DNA of 64,000 nucleotides from the NCBI RefSeq assembly GCF_025699485.1, contig NZ_JANUXN010000016.1, forward strand, positions 1 through 64,000, in the 5' to 3' direction. Positions 40,592 through 49,852 of this stretch are shown one piece after another; the stretch's first letter is position 1, and every line of letters begins with the position of its first letter. The position numbers were made by a program, and so were the translations under genes. A model generated the notes under the pieces. That model was not told the origin of the DNA, did no database searches, and saw only the letters and a list, made by a program, of their open reading frames with translations. The DNA comes from Thauera carbonicopians. Its GTDB lineage: Bacteria; Pseudomonadota; Gammaproteobacteria; Burkholderiales; Rhodocyclaceae.

Positions 40592-42184
40592 ATGCCGCAG
40601 CACGCCTCCGTTTCCCGTCGTCCTTCCCTGCTGACCCGCCTGCTGCTCGGCGCCGCCACGGCCGGCGCGCTGCTGCCGGCCTGGGCCGCCGACCTGCGCA
40701 TCGGCCTGTCGTCCGACGTCACCTCGCTCGACCCCCACTTCGTCAACATCGCGCCGAACATCGCCTTTTCCGACCACATCTTCGACACCCTGGTGAAGTC
40801 CGACGCCAGCGGCAAGCTGGTCCCGGGGCTGGCGGAAAGCTGGCGCGCGGTGTCGCCGACCACCTGGGAGTTCAAGCTGCGCCAGGGCGTCGTCTTCTCC
40901 GACGGCACGCCGCTCACCGCCGAGGACGTGGTGTTCTCGCTCGACCGTCCCGGCACGATCAAGAACAGCCCCGGCCCTTTCACCAGCTACACCAATCAGA
41001 TCGTCCGCAAGGAAATCATCGATGCCCACACCGTGCACCTGCACACCGCGTCGGCCTACGGCCCGCTGCCGCTCGACCTGATCTCGATCTACGTGGTGTC
41101 GAAAAAGGCCGCCGAAAACGCCGGCACCGAGGACTTCAACACCGGCAAGGCGCTGATCGGCACCGGCCCGTTCAAGTTCGCCGCCTTCCGCAAGGGCGAA
41201 AGCATCGAGATCACGCGCAACGAGCGCTACTGGGGCAGCAAGCCCGAATGGGACAAGGTGGTGTTCCGCATCCTCGCCTCCGACGCGCCGCGCCTGTCGG
41301 CGCTGCTGGCCGGCGACGTCGATGTGATCGAGAACGTGCCCGCCGCCGACCTCGCCCGGCTCAAGACCAACCCGCAGGTCACGCTCGCCCAGCACACCAC
41401 CTGGCGCACGCTGTTCTGGCAGCTCGACCAGTTCCGCGACCAGAGCCCCTTCGTCGCCGACAAGGACGGCAAGCCGCTCGCCAGGAACCCGCTCAAGGAC
41501 CTGCGCGTGCGCCAGGCGATCTCCAAGGCGATCAACCGCCAGGCGCTGGTCGAACGCACGCTAGAAGGCCTGGCCGAGCCGGCTTCCAACATCAACGCCC
41601 CGGGCATCTTCGGCTACAACGACCGGATCCCGCTCGAGACCTACGACCCCGAAGGCGCCAAGAAGCTGCTCGCCGAAGCCGGCTACCCCGACGGCTTCTC
41701 GCTGACCATCCACGGCACCAACAACCGCTACATCAACGACGAGCAGGTGGTGCAGACCGTCGCCCAGTTCCTCAACCGCATCGGCATCAGGACGCGGGTC
41801 GAGACCCAGCCGGTCGCCACCTACTTCGGCAAGGCGCGCGCGCACGAATACAGCTTCGCGCTGCTGGGCTGGGGCTCGCTCGCCACCGACTTCACGCTGC
41901 GCTCCATCGTCGGCACCATCGATCCCGACACCGGCTGGGGCAGCTGGAACTGGGGCAAGTACAGCAACCCGAAGGTCGATGAACTGGTGGCCGGCGCGCT
42001 GGCCGCGGTCGAGCCGGCCGAGCGCGAACGCCTCGCCCGCGAAGCCGCCGGCGTCGCGCTGGGCGACCTGGCGGTGATCCCCTCGCATCACCAGCTCGCC
42101 ACCTGGGCACTGCGCAAGGGCTTCGCCTACGATGGCCGCATCGACGAGTTCACGTTTGCGCATGAAATTCGCAGTGTGCGTTGA
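40592..42184 (+). CDS. Peptide-type ABC transporter substrate-binding protein (SBP family 5)
   Basis: 530 residues. A signal peptide (basic start, core LLTRLLLGAATAGALLPAWA, cut before ADLRIGL) exports it to the periplasm. LTAEDVVFSLDR, TGPFKFAAFRKGESIEI and QAISKAINRQALVERTLEG are SBP_bac_5 motifs. It would capture oligopeptides, dipeptides or a related substrate such as nickel chelates for the four membrane and ATPase subunits downstream. The substrate cannot be read from the sequence. CAGGAG lies before the ATG. Confidence 0.92.
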   Translation: MPQHASVSRRPSLLTRLLLGAATAGALLPAWAADLRIGLSSDVTSLDPHFVNIAPNIAFSDHIFDTLVKSDASGKLVPGLAESWRAVSPTTWEFKLRQGVVFSDGTPLTAEDVVFSLDRPGTIKNSPGPFTSYTNQIVRKEIIDAHTVHLHTASAYGPLPLDLISIYVVSKKAAENAGTEDFNTGKALIGTGPFKFAAFRKGESIEITRNERYWGSKPEWDKVVFRILASDAPRLSALLAGDVDVIENVPAADLARLKTNPQVTLAQHTTWRTLFWQLDQFRDQSPFVADKDGKPLARNPLKDLRVRQAISKAINRQALVERTLEGLAEPASNINAPGIFGYNDRIPLETYDPEGAKKLLAEAGYPDGFSLTIHGTNNRYINDEQVVQTVAQFLNRIGIRTRVETQPVATYFGKARAHEYSFALLGWGSLATDFTLRSIVGTIDPDTGWGSWNWGKYSNPKVDELVAGALAAVEPAERERLAREAAGVALGDLAVIPSHHQLATWALRKGFAYDGRIDEFTFAHEIRSVR

Positions 42185-42208
42185 GGAAAGCCGCCCCGGG
42201 GCTGGCGC

Positions 42209-42282
42209 AGGATGGGTAGAGCGCAGCGAAACCCATCATCGATCGCAACGTGATGGATTGCGCCTTCGACTCTACCCATCCT
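42209..42282. repeat. Dispersed palindromic repeat (REP/MITE-like)
   Basis: AGGATGGGTAGAG (42209-42221) and CTCTACCCATCCT (42270-42282) are perfect 13-base inverted arms. Inside lie a second pair of imperfect arms (AACCCATCATC and GTGATGG). One frame reads GWVERSETHH, a peptide I recall from spurious translations of a widespread proteobacterial intergenic repeat. It fills the gap between the binding-protein gene and the first permease gene and would form a long hairpin in the mRNA. Confidence 0.65.
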
Positions 42283-42325
42283 ACAGCTCTGAACAAGCGC
42301 CGGCCTGCCGTAACGGAGCCGCCGC

Positions 42326-43306
42326 ATGACCCTGTTCCTGCTGCGCCGCCTGCTGCAGACCGCCCAGGTGCTGTTCATCATGTCGCTGCTGGTGTTCGTC
42401 GGCGTCTACGCCGTCGGCAATCCGCTCGACATGCTGGTCGATCCGCAGGCCACCGCGGCCGACACCGCCCGCGTGGCCGCGGCGCTGGGGCTGGACCAGC
42501 CGCTGTGGGTGCAGTACTGGCGTTTCCTCGGCAACGCGCTGCAGGGCGACCTCGGCAACTCCTTCCTGCACGGCACACCGGCGCTGCAACTGATCGTGCA
42601 GCGCCTGCCGGCGACGCTGGAGCTGGCCGTCAGCGCGCTGCTGATCGCGGTGCTGCTCGGCATTCCGCTCGGCCTGTGGGCCGGGCTGCGACCGGACAGC
42701 TTCGGCGGGCGCACGATCATGGCCGGCTCGATCCTGGGCTTTTCGCTGCCGACCTTCTGGGTCGGGCTGATGCTGATCATGGTGTTCTCGGTGCATCTCG
42801 GCTGGCTGCCGTCCGGCGGGCGCGGGCCGACGCGCGAATTCCTCGGCCTCGAATGGTCGCTGCTGGCGCCCGGCGGCTGGCGCTACCTGCTGCTGCCGGC
42901 ACTCAACCTGGCGCTGTTCAAGCTCGCGCTGGTGATCCGCCTGACCCAGAGCGGCACCCGCGAGGCGCTGCTGCAGGACTACGTGCGCTTCGCCCGCGCC
43001 AAGGGCCTGCCGCCGCATCGCGTGGTCGGCGTGCATGTGCTGAAGAACATCATGATCCCGGTCGTCACCGTGGTCGGGCTGGAATTCGGCACCCTGATCG
43101 CCTTCTCGGTCGTCACCGAATCCATCTTCGCCTGGCCCGGCATCGGCAAGCTGCTGCTGGACTCCATCAACCAGCTCGACCGGCCGGTGGTGGTCGCCTA
43201 CCTGCTGCTGATCGTGTTCATCTACACGCTGATCAGCCTGGTGGTCGACCTGCTCTACGCCGCGCTCGACCCGCGGGTACGCCTCGCGGGCGGACAGACG
43301 GCATGA
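42326..43306 (+). CDS. Peptide-type ABC transporter permease (DppB/OppB family)
   Basis: 326 residues with six membrane helices. The N-terminal MTLFLLRRLLQTAQVLFIMS and the family repeat DYVRFARAKGLPPHRVVGVH (EAA loop) are clear. SVVTESIFAWPGIGKLLLDS is conserved near the C-terminus. It is separated from the binding-protein gene by 141 bases holding a palindromic repeat. dppC follows after ten bases. Confidence 0.94.
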   Translation: MTLFLLRRLLQTAQVLFIMSLLVFVGVYAVGNPLDMLVDPQATAADTARVAAALGLDQPLWVQYWRFLGNALQGDLGNSFLHGTPALQLIVQRLPATLELAVSALLIAVLLGIPLGLWAGLRPDSFGGRTIMAGSILGFSLPTFWVGLMLIMVFSVHLGWLPSGGRGPTREFLGLEWSLLAPGGWRYLLLPALNLALFKLALVIRLTQSGTREALLQDYVRFARAKGLPPHRVVGVHVLKNIMIPVVTVVGLEFGTLIAFSVVTESIFAWPGIGKLLLDSINQLDRPVVVAYLLLIVFIYTLISLVVDLLYAALDPRVRLAGGQTA

Positions 43307-43316
43307 GATTCAGCCA

Positions 43317-44233
43317 ATGACGGCCTCTGCTTCTTCCGCTATCTCAGCCTCCCACCCGAGCGCAGGCGGCTGGCGCACGCTGATCCGCGCCTACGCGACC
43401 AGCCCGCTGGCGCTCGCCGGGCTGGTCCTGCTGCTGGTGATCGTCACCGCGGCGCTGGCCGCACCCTGGATCGCGCCGCAGGATCCTTACGACCTGTCGC
43501 AGCTCGACATCATGGATTCGCGCCTGCCGCCGGGCAGCACCAGTGCCGACGGCAGCCTGCACTACCTGCTCGGCACCGACGGCCAGGGCCGCGACATGCT
43601 GTCGGCGATCCTCTACGGCCTGCGCATCAGCGTCGCCGTCGGTTTCAGCGCCACGCTGCTGGCACTGGCGCTGGGCATGTCGCTCGGGCTGGTGGCGGGT
43701 TATGCCGGCGGGCGCATCGATGCCTTCGTGATGCGCGCAGTGGACATCCAGATGTCCTTCCCGGCGATCCTCACCGCAATGATCCTGCTGGCGCTGTTCG
43801 GCCAGGGCACGGACAAGATCGTCATCGCCCTGGTCGCCTCGCAGTGGGCCTACTACGCCCGCACCACGCGCAGCGCGGCGCTGGTCGAAGGCCGGCGCGA
43901 ATACATCGAGGCCGCCCGCCTGCTCGGGCTATCCACGCCGCGCATCCTGTTCCGCCACCTGCTGCCCAACTGCCTGCCGCCGCTGATCGTCGTCGCCGCG
44001 CTGCAGGTGGCGGCGGCGATCGCGCTGGAAGCCACGCTGTCCTTCCTCGGCCTCGGCCTGCCGGTCACCGAGCCATCGCTCGGCCTGCTGATATCCAACG
44101 GCTTCCAGTACCTGTATTCCGGCCGCTACTGGATGAGCGTGTTCCCCGGCGTGGCGCTGCTGCTGACCATCGTTGCCCTCAACCTGGTCGCCGACCGCCT
44201 GCGCGAGATCCTCAATCCGCGCCTGCAACCACA

Positions 44234-44237
<4 letters not shown>
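43317..44237 (+). CDS. Peptide-type ABC transporter permease (DppC/OppC family)
   Basis: 306 residues. An N-terminal helix lies near residues 35-55, the OppC-type domain begins with LGTDGQGRDMLSAILYGLRIS, and the EAA loop is RREYIEAARLLGLSTPRIL. ALEATLSFLGLGLP is the conserved late motif. The stop overlaps the next gene by four bases (ATGA). Confidence 0.94.
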
Positions 44238-45288
<1,051 letters not shown>

Positions 45289-45292
<4 letters not shown>

Positions 45293-46299
45293 GCACCCCG
45301 CCGCTGCTCGCCCTCCACGGCATCCACAAGCACTTCGGCCCCCGGCCGGACTGGCTGGAAGGCCTCGGCATCCGCCTCGGCTGGCTGCCGCCGCCCGCCC
45401 GCGTGCACGCGCTCGACGGCATCGACGTCGACATTGCCGCCGGCGAAGTGCTCGGCTTGGTCGGCGAATCCGGCAGCAGCAAATCCACCCTCGGCCGCGT
45501 CGCCGCCGGCCTGCTGTCGCCCGACCGGGGCACGCGCCTGTGGCACGGCAAGGAAATCGAAGCCACGCCGATGGCGGCCAACGGCATCCAGATGGTCTTC
45601 CAGGATCCGTCCGCTTCGCTGAACCCACGCATGCGGGTGGCCGAGCTGATCGCCGAAGCGCCGCGCACCCACGGCCTGATCACCCGCCGCGAACAGGCGG
45701 ACTACGTCGCCGAGCTGCTGCGCCAGGTCGGCCTCGACCCCGGCGCGGCGAGCCGCTTCCCGCACCAGTTCTCCGGCGGCCAGCGCGCCCGCATCGGCAT
45801 CGCCCGCGCGCTGGCGGTGAAACCCGAACTGCTGATCTGCGACGAGCCAGTCGCGGCGCTCGACGTCTCGGTGCAGGCCCAGGTGCTGAACCTGTTCGGC
45901 GAACTGCGCAGCCGCCTCGGCCTGACCTACCTGTTCATCAGCCACGACCTCGGCGTCGTGCGCCACCTGTGCGAGCGCGTCGCCATCCTCTACCTGGGCC
46001 GCATCGTCGAAAGCGCCCCGGCGGACGCACTGTTCACCGCGCCCGCCCACCCCTACACCCAGGCCCTGATCGCCGACGCGCCGACGCTGAAGGCCAAGAA
46101 GAAACGCTTCGTCGCCATCCGCGGCGAACTGCCCTCGCCGCTGTCGCCGCCATCCGGCTGCCACTTCCACCCGCGCTGCCCGCACGCCTTCGCCCGCTGC
46201 CGCGAGGAACGGCCGGTGTTGCGCGAGATTTCACCCGGCCATCGAGCTGCCTGTCATTTGCACGACGGTCCCTCTGCCCCGTCCCTGCTGCCACCCTGA
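45289..46299 (+). CDS. Peptide-type ABC transporter ATPase (DppF/OppF family) with altered Walker A
   Basis: 336 residues. The signature FSGGQRARIGIARAL, Q-loop MVFQDPSASLNPR and Walker B LLICDEPVAALDV are complete. The Walker A reads GESGSSKSTLG: Ser replaces the Gly that normally precedes the catalytic Lys (GxxGxGK[ST]). Its partner encoded just upstream is canonical. The C-terminus has FHPRCPHAFARC. The start at 45289 overlaps the previous stop. A paired ATPase with one weakened site can still function, since several ABC proteins have one degenerate site. Confidence 0.93.
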
Positions 46300-46336
46300 C
46301 CCCAGGCCCCAGCCAGTATCGCAAGCAAGCAAATGA

Positions 46337-46367
46337 AAACGGCACCCACAAACAGGTGCCGTTTCTT
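46337..46367. terminator. Bidirectional terminator between the ABC operon and the Rpn-like gene
   Basis: AAACGGCACC (46337-46346) pairs perfectly with GGTGCCGTTT (46355-46364) around an 8-base loop. TCTTCC follows on the plus side and TTTTC on the minus side. The flanking genes converge on it. Confidence 0.85.
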
Positions 46368-46387
46368 CCAGTTCAACCCCTCGGGCT

Positions 46388-47287
46388 TCACTTCTCACTG
46401 AATACATCCTCCAAGGTTCGCGCATCCAGGATGTTCTCAGCCCATTGTTCCAGCTCTACCGATTTTGCCTTGCGCAAGCGCTCATCCGTCACCGGATCGA
46501 GCGGACCGAAACGGCGTGTAAGCTGCCGAATCAACACGGCGAGTTCACCTTGGTGCATCCCCTGTTGCACGCCCTCGCTGCGCACGCGTTCGCTCCAAGT
46601 CATCATGGTCTGCTTCTCCTGCGGGTACTGTTCGGCAAAAAGCTCACGCTCATTATCGGTAAGCCGGCTGTAGATGTCGATGAAGTCCATGTATTTGAGG
46701 CGCTTTTCCATGTCCGGTTCCAGTTCCAGCAGACCTTGGAAAGCCCAGGCGAAGACATCGACCGCAGCCTGTCTCACATAAGCCATGTTGGGCAGATTGA
46801 GCCGGGCGACGATGTTGTCACTGTCGCGGAACTGCTCGGCTGGCATCTCGTCAAGAATGCAGAACAGGTAGCGGAACGACAGGAAAGCATGATTCTCACT
46901 CCCCAGTTCCAGCCGCTTGCGGATACGCGCGTCTCCGCGCAAGAAAACCACCACGGGCACCACGCGATCGGTCTTGCACAGTTCGGCCAGATCGAGGCAG
47001 TAATGGCCGAGCCGGTGGATGGAGAAGCGTGCCGGATCACTTTTCTCTTCCAGCACGAACAGCAACGCCTCCCTGCGACCGTCGGGCCACTCCACCAGCA
47101 AGGGCACGTCCAGTTCGTGAAAGCGGTCGCCGAGGCGGTTCTTCAGTTGCTCCTGCCGGATCGGCGTAATCCGCACCGATTCGTCGATATGCATCGCTTC
47201 GTCCGGAGCAAAGAACTCCAGCGCCTGACGCGGATAGTCGAGGATCAGATTCTTGAAGTTCTGGTCGTGACTGTTGGGAGCAGACAT
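46388..47287 (-). CDS. Rpn family / PD-(D/E)XK nuclease-like protein with DUF4351 tail
   Basis: 299 residues. The N-terminal half resembles the Rpn/PDDEXK transposase-like family (HDQNFKNLILDYPRQALEFF, then DVPLLVEWPDGRREALLFVL followed by EEKS). The Asp and the E-x-K could form the nuclease site. The C-terminal part (GVQQGMHQGELAVLIRQLTRRFG) is of DUF4351 type. Such proteins are recombination-promoting nucleases or defence-related in some hosts, and are usually single genes. The ATG at 47287 follows GGAGTGCCGCC. Its composition is less GC-rich than the neighbours. No inverted ends or target duplications are visible, so I do not call it an insertion sequence. Confidence 0.8.
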   Translation of the reverse strand: MSAPNSHDQNFKNLILDYPRQALEFFAPDEAMHIDESVRITPIRQEQLKNRLGDRFHELDVPLLVEWPDGRREALLFVLEEKSDPARFSIHRLGHYCLDLAELCKTDRVVPVVVFLRGDARIRKRLELGSENHAFLSFRYLFCILDEMPAEQFRDSDNIVARLNLPNMAYVRQAAVDVFAWAFQGLLELEPDMEKRLKYMDFIDIYSRLTDNERELFAEQYPQEKQTMMTWSERVRSEGVQQGMHQGELAVLIRQLTRRFGPLDPVTDERLRKAKSVELEQWAENILDARTLEDVFSEK

Positions 47288-47477
47288 GGCGGCACTCCGG
47301 CTGGTGATGCCAGGATCATCATCACGCACTCGCTCAATGTCAATATCATTATTGGACGTATCCCCCACAGTGCCTTCGTCTCACCTTCGGCTACAATCGG
47401 CCGTTTCCGGCAGGTCGTTGACTGCCGCCCGCCCGATGGAAACATCCGGCCCCCGCAAACAAAACTGGAGATCACCC

Positions 47478-48605
47478 ATGCCCGGACTGCTGCCCAACGT
47501 CGACCCCGATGGCCTGCTCGAATACTCGGTGGTGTTCACCGACCGTTCGCTGAACCACATGTCCAAGGCCTTCCAGGGCGTGATGCGCGACATCTCGGCG
47601 ACGCTGAAGAAGGTCTATAACGCCAGCGCGGTCGCACTCGTGCCCGGCGGCGGCTCGTTCGGTATGGAGGCGGTGGCGCGCCAGTTCGCCACCGGCAAGA
47701 AGACCCTGGTGATCCGTAACGGCTGGTTCAGCTACCGCTGGACGCAGATTTTCGAGATGGGCGGCATCCCGTCCGAATCGATCGTCCTCAAGGCCCGCCC
47801 GACCAGCAGCGGCCCGCAGGCACCTTTCGCGCCGGTGCCGATCGACGAAGTCGTTGCCGCCATCCGCCAGCACCGCCCCGACCTGGTCTTTGCGCCGCAC
47901 GTCGAAACCGCTGCCGGCATGATCCTGCCCGACGACTACCTGCGCGCAGTGGCCGACGCGGTACATGAACACGGCGGCCTGTTCGTGCTCGACAGCATCG
48001 CCTCCGGCGCCGTGTGGGTGGACATGCAGGCCTGCGGCGTCGACATCCTGATCAGCGCGCCGCAAAAGGGCTGGAGCAGCTCGCCCTGCGCGGCGATGGT
48101 GATGCTCAATACCACCGCGCGCGAACGCATCGACGCCACCACCAGCACCAGCTTCGCCGCCGACCTGAAGAAGTGGCTGCAGATCATGGAAGCCTACGAG
48201 GCCGGCGGCCACGCCTACCACGCCACGCTGCCGACCGACGCGCTCGCCGCCATGCGCGACATGATGAAGGAAACCGAAGCCTTCGGCTTCGACAAGGCCA
48301 GGGACGCGCAATGGGAGCTCGGCCGCCGCGTGCGCGCACTGCTGCAATCGCGCGGCATCCGCAGCGTCGCCGCCGAAGGCTTCCAGGCCCCGGGCGTGGT
48401 CGTCAGCTACACCGAGGACGACGGCATCAAGAGCGGCGCCAAGTTCATCGCCGCCGGCCTGCAGACCGCCGCCGGCGTGCCGCTGCAATGCGACGAACCG
48501 GCGGACTTCAAGACTTTCCGCATCGGCCTGTTCGGCCTCGACAAGCTGGGCAACATCGACCGCGCCGTGGGTAATCTGGAGCGGGCGCTCGACGCGCTGG
48601 GTTGA
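47478..48605 (+). CDS. PLP-dependent aminotransferase class V (alanine-glyoxylate/serine type)
   Basis: 375 residues. The PLP lysine is Lys197 in ISAPQKGWSSSPC. FVLDSIASGAVWVDM carries the conserved Asp that contacts the pyridine ring. The N-terminal SLNHMSKAFQGVMRD and VPGGGSFGMEAVARQ match class V enzymes such as alanine-glyoxylate or serine-pyruvate aminotransferase. The exact amino donor cannot be told. It begins at the ATG at 47478 after GGAGATCACCC and is transcribed divergently from the Rpn-like gene. A hairpin follows. Confidence 0.88.
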   Translation: MPGLLPNVDPDGLLEYSVVFTDRSLNHMSKAFQGVMRDISATLKKVYNASAVALVPGGGSFGMEAVARQFATGKKTLVIRNGWFSYRWTQIFEMGGIPSESIVLKARPTSSGPQAPFAPVPIDEVVAAIRQHRPDLVFAPHVETAAGMILPDDYLRAVADAVHEHGGLFVLDSIASGAVWVDMQACGVDILISAPQKGWSSSPCAAMVMLNTTARERIDATTSTSFAADLKKWLQIMEAYEAGGHAYHATLPTDALAAMRDMMKETEAFGFDKARDAQWELGRRVRALLQSRGIRSVAAEGFQAPGVVVSYTEDDGIKSGAKFIAAGLQTAAGVPLQCDEPADFKTFRIGLFGLDKLGNIDRAVGNLERALDALG

Positions 48606-48613
48606 GAGTTCAA

Positions 48614-48652
48614 CAGTCTTCGCTGGCCGGCATTAGCCGCCGGCGAAGACTG
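48614..48652 (+). terminator. Hairpin after the aminotransferase gene
   Basis: CAGTCTTCGC (48614-48623) and GCGAAGACTG (48643-48652) are perfect arms, with GCCGGC and GCCGCCGGC pairing inside. It lies nine bases after the stop and forms a long stem without a T-run. It marks the left edge of the atypical region. Confidence 0.55.
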
Positions 48653-49045
48653 CGTGACGAGGCGTTCTCGGCCTTTGCGGTCGTTAATGCCAACGAGCTC
48701 GAATGGTTACTTTCGGCCAACTGCGGAACTTCGTCTTTCCCCCTGAGTAGTCATCCAGAAGACCGGTTCACTCTGAAACCTGCCGAACGGCCTATGGATG
48801 ATCGAAAGCCACACCCAGTCGGTCAACGGCCATAGCCTTGGAATTTCGCCAGAGCAGCCCACTGGCAATCCAGCCTATTACCGCACGACAGACTCGCACA
48901 TCCCCTAGCCCATACGCGGGATCACCTCCTCGTATCGGACGTTCGAGGCTCGTGACAGTGTCCGAAGCTGCCCTTGGCTCTGATATTCGGTGATGGAAGT
49001 CACGACAATGCCTTCGCCGGTGGGGCATGATCGCTATCACGATTC
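48653..49045. other. Non-coding debris at the left edge of the defence island
   Basis: About 390 bases without a supportable gene. Short frames exist on both strands but show no domain. Base composition drops compared with the genes to the left. I see no att-like direct repeat shared with the right edge and no transposase remnant that I can name. The hamA promoter must lie in the last part, but no clear hexamer pair was found. Confidence 0.5.
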
Positions 49046-49852
49046 ATGCTCACTGATTGGGGGCGCGCTGTGGGGCTATATGAAAGGTGGTGCGAGGCAA
49101 ACAAGGAAGAGGAAAAACGCAAGCATTACTGGACCTACGTAGAGAAGGATGGCGGCCGCGACGAGATTCGCGCTGACTTGGCTGAGACTATCCGCTCGCA
49201 TTACGACCGACTCGAACGCATCGCCGAGGACGTCGATCGGCTCGGATATAAGGTAGCTGCCAAGATTCTCATCGAGGCTATGCCCCAGACGCCCAAGGGC
49301 CGCTCAGGCGATCTCGGTGAGATCCTCGCGACCGAGTTGGTCGAGGAAGAGATCGGCTTGCGCGTCCCCGTGCGCCGCCTCCGCTACAAAGACGGCCGCA
49401 ACATGGCCATGCGCGGGGATGACTTCATCGGCGCTGGCTACGATGGGGCCGGTGAAAAGCTCTGGCTGCTAAAAGGCGAAGCCAAGAGCAACAAGGTACT
49501 CGGCAAAGCCACGGTTACGAACGCCCGCAAGGTGCTCAACCGCGACAACGGCCGTTGCACGCCCGATTCGCTGCTGTTTGTCGCCAACCGCCTGCTGGAG
49601 AGCAACGATCCAGATGACAACGCGCTGGGTCGCAGTCTCCGTGACGAGGTGGGCCTGAAGTCCCTTCGCGCCGATCGCATCGACCACATGCTTTTCACCG
49701 TGTCGGGCAACGGCCCGCACGCTTCGCTGAAAGAGGACCTCGACGCCACGGGCACCAGTCGAGATCATTACGTCGTGAACATCCACGTCGAAGATCACCA
49801 GGACTTCATCGCGGCCATGTACGAGGAGGCGGAAAACCTTGGAGACGATTGA
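49046..49852 (+). CDS. hamA: Hachiman antiphage defence protein HamA (DUF1837 nuclease)
   Basis: 268 residues. HamA is the effector subunit of the Hachiman defence system and carries a PD-(D/E)XK-type nuclease fold. The catalytic pattern is visible: Glu92 (SGDLGEILATELV), Asp125/Asp126 (MRGDDFIG), then Glu145 and Lys147 in LLKGEAKSNK. The first ATG, at 49046, is preceded by a stop 15 bases upstream and has no good ribosome site, so the true start is uncertain (a GTG at 49070 is possible). The 3' end overlaps hamB by 14 bases, the usual coupled arrangement. Confidence 0.88.
   Translation: MLTDWGRAVGLYERWCEANKEEEKRKHYWTYVEKDGGRDEIRADLAETIRSHYDRLERIAEDVDRLGYKVAAKILIEAMPQTPKGRSGDLGEILATELVEEEIGLRVPVRRLRYKDGRNMAMRGDDFIGAGYDGAGEKLWLLKGEAKSNKVLGKATVTNARKVLNRDNGRCTPDSLLFVANRLLESNDPDDNALGRSLRDEVGLKSLRADRIDHMLFTVSGNGPHASLKEDLDATGTSRDHYVVNIHVEDHQDFIAAMYEEAENLGDD

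Noticed and set aside
46388-47287. Insertion sequence carrying an Rpn-type transposase
   Set aside because: No terminal inverted repeats or target duplications were seen; a bidirectional terminator sits at its 3' end as for an ordinary gene.
48602-48835. 77-codon frame after the aminotransferase
   Set aside because: No homology that I recognise, it begins within the hairpin, and its composition changes along its length. It looks like chance in debris.
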